62,845 nucleotides of DNA from Blastococcus sp. GTDB taxonomy: Bacteria > Actinomycetota > Actinomycetes > Mycobacteriales > Geodermatophilaceae. How positions within the stretch are numbered: position 1 is the stretch's first letter; each line of letters starts with the position of its first letter. A program made the position numbers and the translations under genes. Under the pieces are notes generated by a model, which saw only the letters and a program-made list of their open reading frames with translations, searched no databases and was not told the DNA's origin. The stretch spans positions 1 through 62,845 of the forward strand of contig JAODNN010000105.1 in NCBI GenBank assembly GCA_025465355.1. The letters are read 5' to 3'. Shown one piece after another: positions 17,871-25,722 of this stretch.

Positions 17871-18787
17871 GCGGCGTGATCGTCACCCGCGGCCTCGTCA
17901 AGCGGTTCGGCCGGCTGCGGGCGGTCGACGGCATCGACCTCGACGTCCGGGCCGGCGACATCTACGGCTTCCTGGGTGCGAACGGCTCCGGCAAGACCAC
18001 GACCGTCCGCATGCTGCTCGGTCTGGTGCTGCCGACCAGCGGGGAGATCGAGCTGCTCGGCGGGCGGATGCCGCGGGCCGGCCGCCGCGTGCTGCCCCGG
18101 GTCGGCTCCCTGATCGAAGGGCCGGCCGCCTACGGACACCTGTCCGGCCGGGAGAACCTCGCCCTGCTCGACGCGTCCGGCCCCGGCGGGTCCTGGCGCA
18201 CCCGGCGGCAGCGGATCGCCGAAGTCCTCGACCAGGTCGGGCTCGCCGGAGTGGGCCGCCGTCCCGTCAAGGCGTACTCGCTCGGCATGCGGCAGCGGCT
18301 GGGGCTGGCGGCCGCGCTGCTCCGCCGTCCGGAGCTGCTGGTGCTCGACGAGCCCACCAACGGCCTCGACCCGCAGGGCATCGCCGAGGTCCGGGAGCTG
18401 CTGCTCGACCTGCACCGCGGCGGGACGACGGTCTTCCTGTCCAGTCACCTGCTCGCCGAGGTCGAGCAGCTCTGCTCCCGGGTCGGGGTCCTCGACCGAG
18501 GCCGGCTCGTGCTGCAGGACCAGATGGCCACCCTGACCGCGCCGACCGGTGCGACGGTGGTGCACACGCCCACACCCGACCGCGTGCGCGCCACCCTCGA
18601 CGGGCGGGTGACCGCCATCGACGGCGAGCGGGTGATCGTCCGCGGCGACGACCCGGCCGAGGTCAACGCGCTGCTGGTCGGTGCCGGAGTGCCCGTGACC
18701 GGTTTGGCGCTCCAACGGCCGACCCTCGAGCAGGTGGTGCTGACCGCGACCGGTGCCAGCAGCGACCGGGTGGAGGCGGACCGGTGA
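17867..18787 (+). CDS. ABC transporter ATP-binding protein
   Basis: A 306-residue DRA-type ATPase. Walker A is LGANGSGKTT (around residue 42), the signature is YSLGMRQRLGLA, Walker B is LLVLDEPTNGLDP, and the switch His lies in FLSSHLL. The C-terminal ~80 residues resemble the DUF4162-like tail of drug and antibiotic exporters. It overlaps both neighbours by 4 bp. Confidence 0.93.
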   Translation: MSGVIVTRGLVKRFGRLRAVDGIDLDVRAGDIYGFLGANGSGKTTTVRMLLGLVLPTSGEIELLGGRMPRAGRRVLPRVGSLIEGPAAYGHLSGRENLALLDASGPGGSWRTRRQRIAEVLDQVGLAGVGRRPVKAYSLGMRQRLGLAAALLRRPELLVLDEPTNGLDPQGIAEVRELLLDLHRGGTTVFLSSHLLAEVEQLCSRVGVLDRGRLVLQDQMATLTAPTGATVVHTPTPDRVRATLDGRVTAIDGERVIVRGDDPAEVNALLVGAGVPVTGLALQRPTLEQVVLTATGASSDRVEADR

Positions 18788-19617
18788 TCCTCGTCGAGCT
18801 GCGGAAGATGTTCCGTCGTCCGCGGACGTGGGCGACGATCGCCGTCCTCAACGCGCTGCCGATCCTGGTCGCGGTGCTGCTCGTGCTCACCGACCTCGCC
18901 CCGCGCCCGGGCGAGGGGCCACCCTTCCTCTCGGCCGTGCTCTCGAACGGCACGCTCTACCCGCTCGCGGCGCTGGCGATCGTGCTGCCGCTGTTCCTGC
19001 CGATCGCCGTCGCCGTCATCGCGGGGGACTCCATCGCGGGGGAGGCGCAGGCCGGCACGCTGCGGTACCTCCTGACCCGCCCGGCCGGCCGAACCCGGCT
19101 GCTGGTCGCGAAACTGGTCGCGGTCATGCTCTTCGTGGTGGTGGCCGTGCTCGTCGTGGCCGTTGTCGGCTACGTCGTCGGGACGACGATGTTCCATGCC
19201 CAGCCGATCGGCGGCACCGTGATCGGCGGCACGGGGGGCACCTCGTTCTCCGGCACCTCGCTCACGCCGCAGGACATCACCAACCGGACCCTGATGGGCA
19301 TCGGCTACGTCGCGGTCTCGATGCTCGGGGTGGCGGCGTTCGGGCTGTTCTTCTCCACCCTCACCGAGTCGCCGCTCGGCGCGACGATGGGCGTGCTGGC
19401 CGTGCTTGTCAGCTCCTCGCTGCTGTTCACCCTCGACGCCGCCTCGCCGATTGCGCCCTATCTCCCCACGCGGTACTGGCTGTCGTTCGTCGACTTCTTC
19501 CGCGACCCGATCCAGTGGCGGGACATCACCCGCGGTCTCTCCTTGCAGGCCGTCTACGTCGGGGTGCTGCTGACCGCCGCCTGGGCCAACTTCACGACCA
19601 AGGACGTCACCTCCTGA
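18784..19617 (+). CDS. ABC transporter permease (ABC-2 type)
   Basis: A 277-residue integral membrane protein with about six helices, including WATIAVLNALPILVAVLLVL near the N-terminus. The segment GDSIAGEAQAGTLRYLLTRPAGR is the usual cytoplasmic coupling motif of ABC-2 permeases. A Gly/Thr-rich loop follows helix 3. It would form the channel for the preceding ATPase. The gene ends 10 bp from the convergent crotonase gene. Confidence 0.88.
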   Translation: MILVELRKMFRRPRTWATIAVLNALPILVAVLLVLTDLAPRPGEGPPFLSAVLSNGTLYPLAALAIVLPLFLPIAVAVIAGDSIAGEAQAGTLRYLLTRPAGRTRLLVAKLVAVMLFVVVAVLVVAVVGYVVGTTMFHAQPIGGTVIGGTGGTSFSGTSLTPQDITNRTLMGIGYVAVSMLGVAAFGLFFSTLTESPLGATMGVLAVLVSSSLLFTLDAASPIAPYLPTRYWLSFVDFFRDPIQWRDITRGLSLQAVYVGVLLTAAWANFTTKDVTS

Positions 19618-19627
19618 CCGGGCGGCC

Positions 19628-20401
19628 TCAGACGCCCTGACCGTGCCGGCCCTCGCCGGCCGCGAACCGGGCGGCGCCGGGCAGCCCGTCGACGGCCAGC
19701 GAGGTCATGCCGTGGCGGAACTCGTTCGCCAGGGCCGCCGGCTCGTCCACGCCGTCCTGCTCGAGCAGCGAGGCGCGGTCCTCCCGCAGACAGGTCTGGG
19801 GGAAGGCCGCGATGCGGGCCGCCAGCGCCTGCGCCTCGGTCAGTGCCTGGCCGGCCGGGACCACCCGGTTCACCAGCCCGATGTGGAGGGCCTCGGCGGC
19901 TTCGACCGACCGCCCGGTGAGGATCAGGTCCATCGCGCGGCCGGTGCCGATCAGCCGGGGCAGCCGGACCGTCCCGCCGTCGATGAGCGGCACGCCCCAG
20001 CGCCGGCAGTAGACCCCGAGGACGGCGGTCTCGTCGGCGACCCGCAGGTCGCACCACAGGGCGAGCTCCAGGCCACCGGCCACCGCGTGGCCGGCGATCG
20101 CGGCGATCACCGGCTTGCGCAACCGCATCCGCGTGGGCCCCATCGGCCCGTCGCCGTCCGGTTCGGTCCGGTTCCCGGCCGGCGTTCCCACGGCCCGAAG
20201 GTCCGCTCCGGAGCAGAAGGTGCCGCCCTCGCCGTGCAGGACGGCCACCGAGGCGTCCGGATCGGCGTCGAAGTCCCGGAAGGCGGCCGCGAGCTCGGCC
20301 GCGGTGATGCCGTCGACCGCGTTGCGCGCGTGCGGGCGGGACAGCCGGATCGTGGTGACCGGCCCGTCCCGTTCCACCATGACCGCCTCGGTGTCCGACA
20401 T
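19628..20401 (-). CDS. Enoyl-CoA hydratase/isomerase family protein (crotonase)
   Basis: A 257-residue crotonase-fold protein. The oxyanion-hole segments are FCSGADLRAVG (around residue 70) and IAAIAGHAVAGGLELALWCDLRVA (around 105-125). In this family Glu in the region after AGGLELAL and another near WGVPLIDGGT set hydratase, isomerase or other activity; the exact reaction cannot be assigned. GAGGAGG lies in front of the ATG at 20401, and TAGCGT at 20429-20434 could be the -10. Confidence 0.88.
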   Translation of the reverse strand: MSDTEAVMVERDGPVTTIRLSRPHARNAVDGITAAELAAAFRDFDADPDASVAVLHGEGGTFCSGADLRAVGTPAGNRTEPDGDGPMGPTRMRLRKPVIAAIAGHAVAGGLELALWCDLRVADETAVLGVYCRRWGVPLIDGGTVRLPRLIGTGRAMDLILTGRSVEAAEALHIGLVNRVVPAGQALTEAQALAARIAAFPQTCLREDRASLLEQDGVDEPAALANEFRHGMTSLAVDGLPGAARFAAGEGRHGQGV

Positions 20402-20444
20402 CCGCGACCACCTCCTCGTCGGGCGCGGACGCTACCCGGCCCGG

Positions 20445-21251
20445 TCAGCCGCTCAGCCGGGCGCAGTCGGTCGGCCCGAGGTGTACCGGCGGCCCGGCCC
20501 GCAGCTCCCTGAGCACCATCTGCTGCACCAACGGCGAGGTCGGCAACTGGCCGTGGGCCACCTGTGCCTGCGCGCACACCGATTGCACGGTCAGGTTCAG
20601 CGCGCCCGCCAACTTTGCCGAGTCCGGCGGCGTGACGGTGGTGTCCTGCGTCGTCCAGATGGAGACCCAGGTCGGTCCGTCCGGCGTCTCGTCACCGGTG
20701 TTGAGCCGGTCCAGGAAGGCGCTGCCGGTGGCCAGTTGGGCGCAGCCGACCGGGCACTGGTCCGGTGCGACGTCGCCGGCCAGGTCGGCCAGGGTCGTCC
20801 CGTGGTGCGGCGAGCCGAGGGTGACCACGCGGCGGACGACGTCCGCGTGCCCGTCGGCCACCCACAGCCGCGCGACGACGCCGCCGGCGGAGTAACCGAC
20901 GACGTCGACGCTCTGCTCGCCGGTGCGGGCCAGCGCCGCGGTGACCGCGGCGTCCAGCGCTTTCGCCGAGGCGGTCAGGTCGCCGGTCCCGTCGCCGGGC
21001 AGGCGCACCACGGTCGCGTCCCTCCCTGCGGCCGTCAGCTGGTCGGCGAGGGACTGCAGCCCTGCGGTCGCGCCCCCGTAGCCGGGCACGAGAAGCACCG
21101 GGCCTGGCCGGAGCTGGGTAGCCGGCCTCGTGCGTCCCGGCTTCGCCGTCCCGTAGAGCGCGACGGTGACGAGGACGGCGAGACCAGCGGCCACCAGCGC
21201 CAGCACGGCCAGGGCCAGCCGTCGTCGGGCGGGGGCGAGTCCGGTCAGCAC
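20445..21251 (-). CDS. Secreted or membrane-anchored alpha/beta-hydrolase (lipase-like)
   Basis: A 268-residue protein with an N-terminal hydrophobic anchor (LALAVLALVAAGLAVLVTVAL) and an alpha/beta-hydrolase fold resembling class 2 lipases and triacylglycerol lipases. PVLLVPGYGG gives the oxyanion region, VDVVGYSAGG the nucleophile serine elbow (G-Y-S-A-G), and GSPHHGT a typical lipase segment. Cys pairs (CPVGC, CAQAQ, DC near the C-terminus) suggest disulfides and export. The GTG start at 21251 lies beside a 16-bp tandem repeat. Confidence 0.82.
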   Translation of the reverse strand: MLTGLAPARRRLALAVLALVAAGLAVLVTVALYGTAKPGRTRPATQLRPGPVLLVPGYGGATAGLQSLADQLTAAGRDATVVRLPGDGTGDLTASAKALDAAVTAALARTGEQSVDVVGYSAGGVVARLWVADGHADVVRRVVTLGSPHHGTTLADLAGDVAPDQCPVGCAQLATGSAFLDRLNTGDETPDGPTWVSIWTTQDTTVTPPDSAKLAGALNLTVQSVCAQAQVAHGQLPTSPLVQQMVLRELRAGPPVHLGPTDCARLSG

Positions 21252-21260
21252 CCCCCTACT

Positions 21261-21292
21261 GTCCCTGGTGCCGGGTGTCCCTGGTGCCGGGC
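21261..21292. repeat. 16-bp direct repeat in a divergent promoter region
   Basis: GTCCCTGGTGCCGGG occurs at 21261-21275 and again at 21277-21291, giving a period of 16 bp. It lies between the divergent lipase-like and CDP-alcohol phosphatidyltransferase genes, where it could be an operator pair or a slippage duplication. Confidence 0.6.
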
Positions 21293-21349
21293 CGGGCGCC
21301 ACCGTCCACTCGAGATGCCCGGGCAGGACGGCAGGGAGGTGGGGGTGCG

Positions 21350-22000
21350 GTGCTGAGCCGGCAGGAGTACCTGGCCGCCTGGTCGCGGTGGCACGGCAAC
21401 GCCGATACGGAGAGCGGGCTGGTGCGCCGATGGCTGTCCATGGCCTACGCGCTGGCCCGCCCCCTGGCGGGGCTGCCGCCCGTGGTGGTGACGGCGGCCG
21501 GGCTGGCGGCAGCCGGCGCGGCGGTGCTGCCGGCGGCGGCGGGTGGGGCATGGCTCGTCGCGGCGGGCCTGCTCGTCGGCGTGTCGGGGCTGCTCGACTC
21601 GCTCGACGGCGCCCTCGCCATCGGCACCGGCCGGGCCTCCCGGCGGGGTTTCGTGCTCGACTCCGCCGTCGATCGGCTGACCGAAGCGGGCTACGCCGCG
21701 GCGCTGTGGATGGCGGGCGCTCCGGGGGCCCTGGCAGTCGCCTTCGGGGCACTCTGCTGGCTGCCGGACTACCTCCGCGCCCGGGCCGGCCAGGCCGGAG
21801 TGTCCGAGACCGGCGCTCTCTCGGTGTGGGAGCGCCCCACGCGAGTGATCGTGACAGGTCTCACTCTGAGCGGCGCCGGCGTCCTGGCCGCGGTGGAGGT
21901 GCACGGCCCCGTGGTGCCGGTCGGGACCGCGGCCGGCGTGCTGCTCGGGGCCGTCGCCGTGGGCCAGCTCGGCGTCTGGCTGCGCCGGGCCCTGGGCTGA
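21350..22000 (+). CDS. CDP-alcohol phosphatidyltransferase family membrane protein
   Basis: A 216-residue membrane protein with about five helices. The CDP-alcohol transferase signature is present as DSLDGALAI, then 8 residues, then GFVLDSAVD, so all four Asp and both Gly of D-x2-D-G-x2-A-R-x8-G-x3-D-x3-D align. The Arg is replaced by Ile. Such enzymes link an alcohol to a CDP-activated lipid or inositol donor. The GTG start at 21350 follows GGGAGG by about 10 nt. The product cannot be assigned. Confidence 0.82.
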   Translation: MLSRQEYLAAWSRWHGNADTESGLVRRWLSMAYALARPLAGLPPVVVTAAGLAAAGAAVLPAAAGGAWLVAAGLLVGVSGLLDSLDGALAIGTGRASRRGFVLDSAVDRLTEAGYAAALWMAGAPGALAVAFGALCWLPDYLRARAGQAGVSETGALSVWERPTRVIVTGLTLSGAGVLAAVEVHGPVVPVGTAAGVLLGAVAVGQLGVWLRRALG

Positions 22001-22107
22001 CTCCGACGGGTTCCCGCCACTCCCGCCGCGCGGGTCTCTAGGGTGGGCGGTGTCCTGACCACGAAGCAGGCCCCACACCGAGCCGGCCGCCCCCGAGGAG
22101 CAACCCC

Positions 22108-23082
22108 GTGCCCGTCGCCGTCACCGGCTCGATCGCCACCGACCACCTGATGACCTTTCCGGGCCGGTTCACCGAACAGTTCGTCGAGGGTCAGCTGGAG
22201 AACGTCTCACTGTCCTTCCTCGTCGACGACCTCGTACAGCACCGCGGCGGGGCCGGGGCGAACATCGCCTACGGGCTCGGCCTGCTCGGGCTCGCACCCG
22301 TGCTCGTCGGCGCCGTCGGCAGCGACTTCGCCGAGTACGAGGCGTGGCTGCGCCGGCACGGCGTCGACACGAAGAGCGTGCACTGGTCGGAGATCAAGCA
22401 CACCGCCCGCTTCGTCTGCACGACCGACGCGGCCAACAACCAGATCGCGTCGTTCTACTCGGGCGCGATGTCCGAGGCCGGCCAGATCGAGCTCGGCCCG
22501 ATCGAGGCGCGGGTGGGTGGGCTCGACCTCGTCGTCATCGCCCCCAACGACCCCACCGCGATGGTCCGGCACACCCAGGAGTGCCGCGACCGTGGGTTCC
22601 CCTTCGCCGCCGACCCGAGCCAGCAGCTGGCCTGGGCCGACGGCGAGATGATCCGCGGCCTGGTCGCGGGCGCGGAACTGCTGTTCACCAACGAATACGA
22701 GTCGGCCCTGCTGATGCAGAAGACCGGTTGGACCGCCGACCAGGTCCTGGAGCGGGTCGGCACGTGGGTGACCACGCGGGCCGCGGAGGGCATCGTGGTG
22801 CGACGGGCCGGTGAGGAGCCGCTGTCGGTCATCGCCGTCCCCGAGACCAAGCCTGTCGAGCCCACCGGGGGCGGGGACGCGCTGCGGGCCGGGTTCATCG
22901 CCGGCCGGATGTGGGGTCTGGGCCTCGAGCGGGCCACCCAGCTCGGGTCGGCTGTGGCCACGGCCGCGGTCGAGGTGGTCGGGACGCAGGAGTACGACCT
23001 GCCCCGGGAGAGCTTCCTCGAGCGCTTCGCCGACGCGTTCGGCGCCGACGCCGCCGACGAGGTCGCCCCGCACCTGACGTAG
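22108..23082 (+). CDS. PfkB-family carbohydrate kinase (adenosine kinase, Rv2202c-like)
   Basis: A 324-residue ribokinase-fold protein. HRGGAGANIAYGLGLLGL near residue 50 is the substrate and glycine region, and PTGGGDALRAGF near residue 255 holds the catalytic Asp and anion hole. Overall sequence resembles mycobacterial AdoK (Rv2202c), which phosphorylates adenosine for purine salvage; other sugar kinase activity is possible. A GTG start with GAGGAGCAA upstream and a TAGGGT -10 at 22039-22044 give a leader of about 57 nt, unlike the leaderless genes nearby. Confidence 0.85.
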   Translation: MPVAVTGSIATDHLMTFPGRFTEQFVEGQLENVSLSFLVDDLVQHRGGAGANIAYGLGLLGLAPVLVGAVGSDFAEYEAWLRRHGVDTKSVHWSEIKHTARFVCTTDAANNQIASFYSGAMSEAGQIELGPIEARVGGLDLVVIAPNDPTAMVRHTQECRDRGFPFAADPSQQLAWADGEMIRGLVAGAELLFTNEYESALLMQKTGWTADQVLERVGTWVTTRAAEGIVVRRAGEEPLSVIAVPETKPVEPTGGGDALRAGFIAGRMWGLGLERATQLGSAVATAAVEVVGTQEYDLPRESFLERFADAFGADAADEVAPHLT

Positions 23083-23087
23083 GTGTC

Positions 23088-23744
23088 TCAGTCCCCGCGG
23101 AGCTTCTCGCCGATCGATGGGTCCTCGGCCCACTTCCGGTAGGGGATACGACGGATCTCGCGCACCTCACCGATCGTGGACCATTCGTTGCCGCCCAGCC
23201 GTGCCAGCGGCATGAGCTCCTCGATCCGCGGCCTTCCGTCGCGGACCACGCTCTCCCAGGCAGTGATCAGCACGACCCGCCCGAACACGACGGTGCTGTC
23301 GCCGAGCCCCAGGGTGGCGTGCAGGGTGCACTCGAGGGAGACCGGGGACTCCGCAACCCTGGGGACGCTGACCCGCTCGCTCGGCTCCAGCCGGACGCCG
23401 GTCAGCTCCGCCTCGCTCTCGTGCGGCGGGAAGTCCGTGCCGGTGGCGTTGATGTGCTCGAAGAGGGCCTCGGGGGTCAGGCTGATCGTGAACTCGCCGG
23501 TCGTCTCGACGTTGCGCAGCGAGTCCTTCCGTCCCACGGAGGTGAACTGCACGATCGGCGGGTCGACGCAGGCCACGGTGTAGAAGGAGTGCGGCGCCAG
23601 GTTCAGGACACCCTCGGTCGAGCGGCTGCACACCCAGGCGATGGGCCGCGGCACGACCACCGAGTTCAGCACGCGGTAGTAGGCGGACCGATCGAGTTCG
23701 GCAGGGTCGAAGCTGACGCGGGGCGGGGAGACGGGCGGGGTCAC
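23088..23744 (-). CDS. Flavin reductase-like (FMN-binding split-barrel) protein
   Basis: A 218-residue flavin reductase-like domain protein. VVPRPIAWVCSRSTEGVLNLAPHSFY with VQFTSVGRKDSLRN is the usual FMN-binding start of this family (DIM6/NTAB type). It may supply reduced flavin or act as an oxidoreductase; the partner is unknown. It is the last gene of the YbaK-carotenoid minus-strand operon, 14 bp after the glycosyltransferase stop. The GTG at 23744 is chosen as the first start before the conserved region. Confidence 0.85.
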   Translation of the reverse strand: MTPPVSPPRVSFDPAELDRSAYYRVLNSVVVPRPIAWVCSRSTEGVLNLAPHSFYTVACVDPPIVQFTSVGRKDSLRNVETTGEFTISLTPEALFEHINATGTDFPPHESEAELTGVRLEPSERVSVPRVAESPVSLECTLHATLGLGDSTVVFGRVVLITAWESVVRDGRPRIEELMPLARLGGNEWSTIGEVREIRRIPYRKWAEDPSIGEKLRGD

Positions 23745-23758
23745 CGGCTCATCGTCGC

Positions 23759-24901
23759 TCAACCGTCCGCCATGGCGAGCGGGCGCCCCCGCCAGGTCAG
23801 CGTGCCGCGGCGGTGGCCGGCCACCGACCGGGCCACCAGCGAATCGAGCACGAGGAGCGACACGGGGTGGGCCAGTGCATCCGGCCAGGCACGGCCGCCG
23901 GTCCGCGCTGCTACCACCGCGCGGCCGGCGACGCCGGCGAGGTAGCCGGCCAGCCCGGCGCGCGATCCCCGCAGCGCGGCGGCCGGGGGCACCACCCAGA
24001 CCGCCGTCAGCGCCGCCGCCGCGGCGACGCTCGCCACGGGTGATCCTCCTACTGATGCCCACAGCGACTTCGCGTAGCCGTCGCGCAGGGCGGGCCAGCC
24101 GTCATACATCCGGCAGGCCGCCAGCCGGGACCCGTCGATCGGGCCGCCCCGCCCACCGACCCTCTTCACGGCCCGCAGGAGAGCGATGTCCTCCATGACC
24201 TCCCCGCGGACGGCGGCATGCCCGCCGGCCGTCCGGTAGCCGCGGCCGGTGACCACCAGGAACTGACCGATGGCGGCCGCGAGCGACGGCCGGGGGGAGT
24301 GCTCGGCCAGGCGGAGGGGGAGCAGCGTGGCCCACAGCCACGGGACGAGCGGTTGAACGAGCCGCTCGGTGGCGCTCTCGGCGAGCGGGCGTGGCCACGG
24401 AGAGACCAGGTCCAGCCCGTGCGCGTCGAGGACGGCCACCGCCCCCGCCAGAGCATCCGGGAAGAGGCGGACGTCGGCGTCGACGAAGACCAGCACGGCA
24501 TCGTCGCCGGCTCGGCCGTCAGCCTGTGCCGCAGCAACGCCGGTGGCGCAGGCCCAGGGCTTGCCGAGCCAGCCGGGAGGCGGCGGCTCGGCCGTCACCA
24601 GCCGGACCCGGGGGTCGGGCTCGGCGCGCACGATGGCGGCGGTGCCGTCGGTCGATCCGTCGTCCACGACCACGATCCGCAGGTCGCCGACTCCCTGCTG
24701 GGCGAGGAGTGCGGCCAGGCAGCCCGCGACGTGATCCTCCTCGTCGCGCACGGGGAGCACCACGGTGACTGGTCCGCGGACCGGCGCGGGGGTGGCGGGC
24801 GGCCGGCGGAGCAGCCGTGCGTTGACCGCCGCATGCAGGGCACCGGCGACGGACAGGCCGGCCAGGACGCCGACGACGCGGTCGGCCACCCGGCGGGTCA
24901 C
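23759..24901 (-). CDS. Carotenoid-cluster family 2 glycosyltransferase
   Basis: A 380-residue GT2-family protein. The GT-A domain starts VTVVLPVRDEEDHVAGCLAA, with VVDDGSTDGT, and FVDADVRLFPDAL as the metal-binding DxD. Several C-terminal membrane helices (ASVAAAAALTAVWVVPPAAAL and further) follow. It overlaps the CruF-like gene by 4 bp, so it most likely glycosylates a hydroxylated carotenoid, in the role played by CruG-type enzymes. Donor sugar and acceptor cannot be inferred. Confidence 0.82.
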   Translation of the reverse strand: MTRRVADRVVGVLAGLSVAGALHAAVNARLLRRPPATPAPVRGPVTVVLPVRDEEDHVAGCLAALLAQQGVGDLRIVVVDDGSTDGTAAIVRAEPDPRVRLVTAEPPPPGWLGKPWACATGVAAAQADGRAGDDAVLVFVDADVRLFPDALAGAVAVLDAHGLDLVSPWPRPLAESATERLVQPLVPWLWATLLPLRLAEHSPRPSLAAAIGQFLVVTGRGYRTAGGHAAVRGEVMEDIALLRAVKRVGGRGGPIDGSRLAACRMYDGWPALRDGYAKSLWASVGGSPVASVAAAAALTAVWVVPPAAALRGSRAGLAGYLAGVAGRAVVAARTGGRAWPDALAHPVSLLVLDSLVARSVAGHRRGTLTWRGRPLAMADG

Positions 24902-25722
24902 TGGGCGGGCCGTGCGCGGCGCCGCTGGACGGCCAGGGTGACCAGCACCGGGACGGCCAGCGCGGCCCCCCAGGCGGCCGAGCCGGGCAGCCCCAGCCAG
25001 CCCACGTGTGCGAGCGCCCCGCCGAGCGTCATCCATCCCAGCGCGAGCAGCGGAGCCGTTCCGTCGACGCGGGGGGCGTCCCTGACGGAACGCCGGACCA
25101 CCACGAGGTCGAGCAGCGTCATCACCACGAGCCCGGCCAGCAGCCAGCCGCCGAGGTTGGTGAGCGGCACCGTGTCGATCCCGAGCAGCCCGGGCCGCGG
25201 CCGCGTCCAGGTCCAGTACCCGGCCTGCACCAGCTGCGGATCGAGGACGACGTCCCACCCGGCGAACACCGCAGCGGCCGCGCCGACCCGGACCAGGTGC
25301 CGCCGTGCCGCCCGGACCGGCCGGGTGAGCAACTCGGCCAGCACCCAGCTGGGCCAGGCCATCATCAGCCACGCGAGCGGCACGAGGAACGGGACGCCGA
25401 GCAGCGTGGGACCGAGCGCCGCGCTGTACCTGTACTCCCCGTAGGGGAACCCGGTGGCCAGCCCCACGGCCTCGAACCCCACCGCGGTGACCCCGACCAG
25501 CAGCAGGACACCGGCCGCGGTCCGGCCGCCCCGGCTGAGCCCGGCGTGCGCGACGGAGAGGACGGCACCGAGCAGCACGATCGCCCAGGTCACGGGGGTG
25601 CGCCCGGCGCCGGAGGTGAGCGGATAGGCGACCGTCGTGAGCACCAGCAGGCCGGCCAGGAGCAACGGCAGGCCGCGGCGCAGACTCGGCGCCGGGCCGC
25701 TGCGGACGACGGCGGTGGTCAT
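24898..25722 (-). CDS. CruF-like carotenoid hydratase (DUF422 membrane protein)
   Basis: A 274-residue protein with about seven membrane helices. The stretch VGFEAVGLATGFPYGEYRYSAALG and FAGWDVVLDPQLVQAGYWTW are hallmarks of the DUF422/CruF family, which hydrates carotenoid C1',2' double bonds (also bisanhydrobacterioruberin hydratase). Its ATG overlaps the upstream CrtO-like stop and its stop overlaps the glycosyltransferase start, giving a tight hydration-glycosylation pair. Confidence 0.83.
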   Translation of the reverse strand: MTTAVVRSGPAPSLRRGLPLLLAGLLVLTTVAYPLTSGAGRTPVTWAIVLLGAVLSVAHAGLSRGGRTAAGVLLLVGVTAVGFEAVGLATGFPYGEYRYSAALGPTLLGVPFLVPLAWLMMAWPSWVLAELLTRPVRAARRHLVRVGAAAAVFAGWDVVLDPQLVQAGYWTWTRPRPGLLGIDTVPLTNLGGWLLAGLVVMTLLDLVVVRRSVRDAPRVDGTAPLLALGWMTLGGALAHVGWLGLPGSAAWGAALAVPVLVTLAVQRRRARPAQ

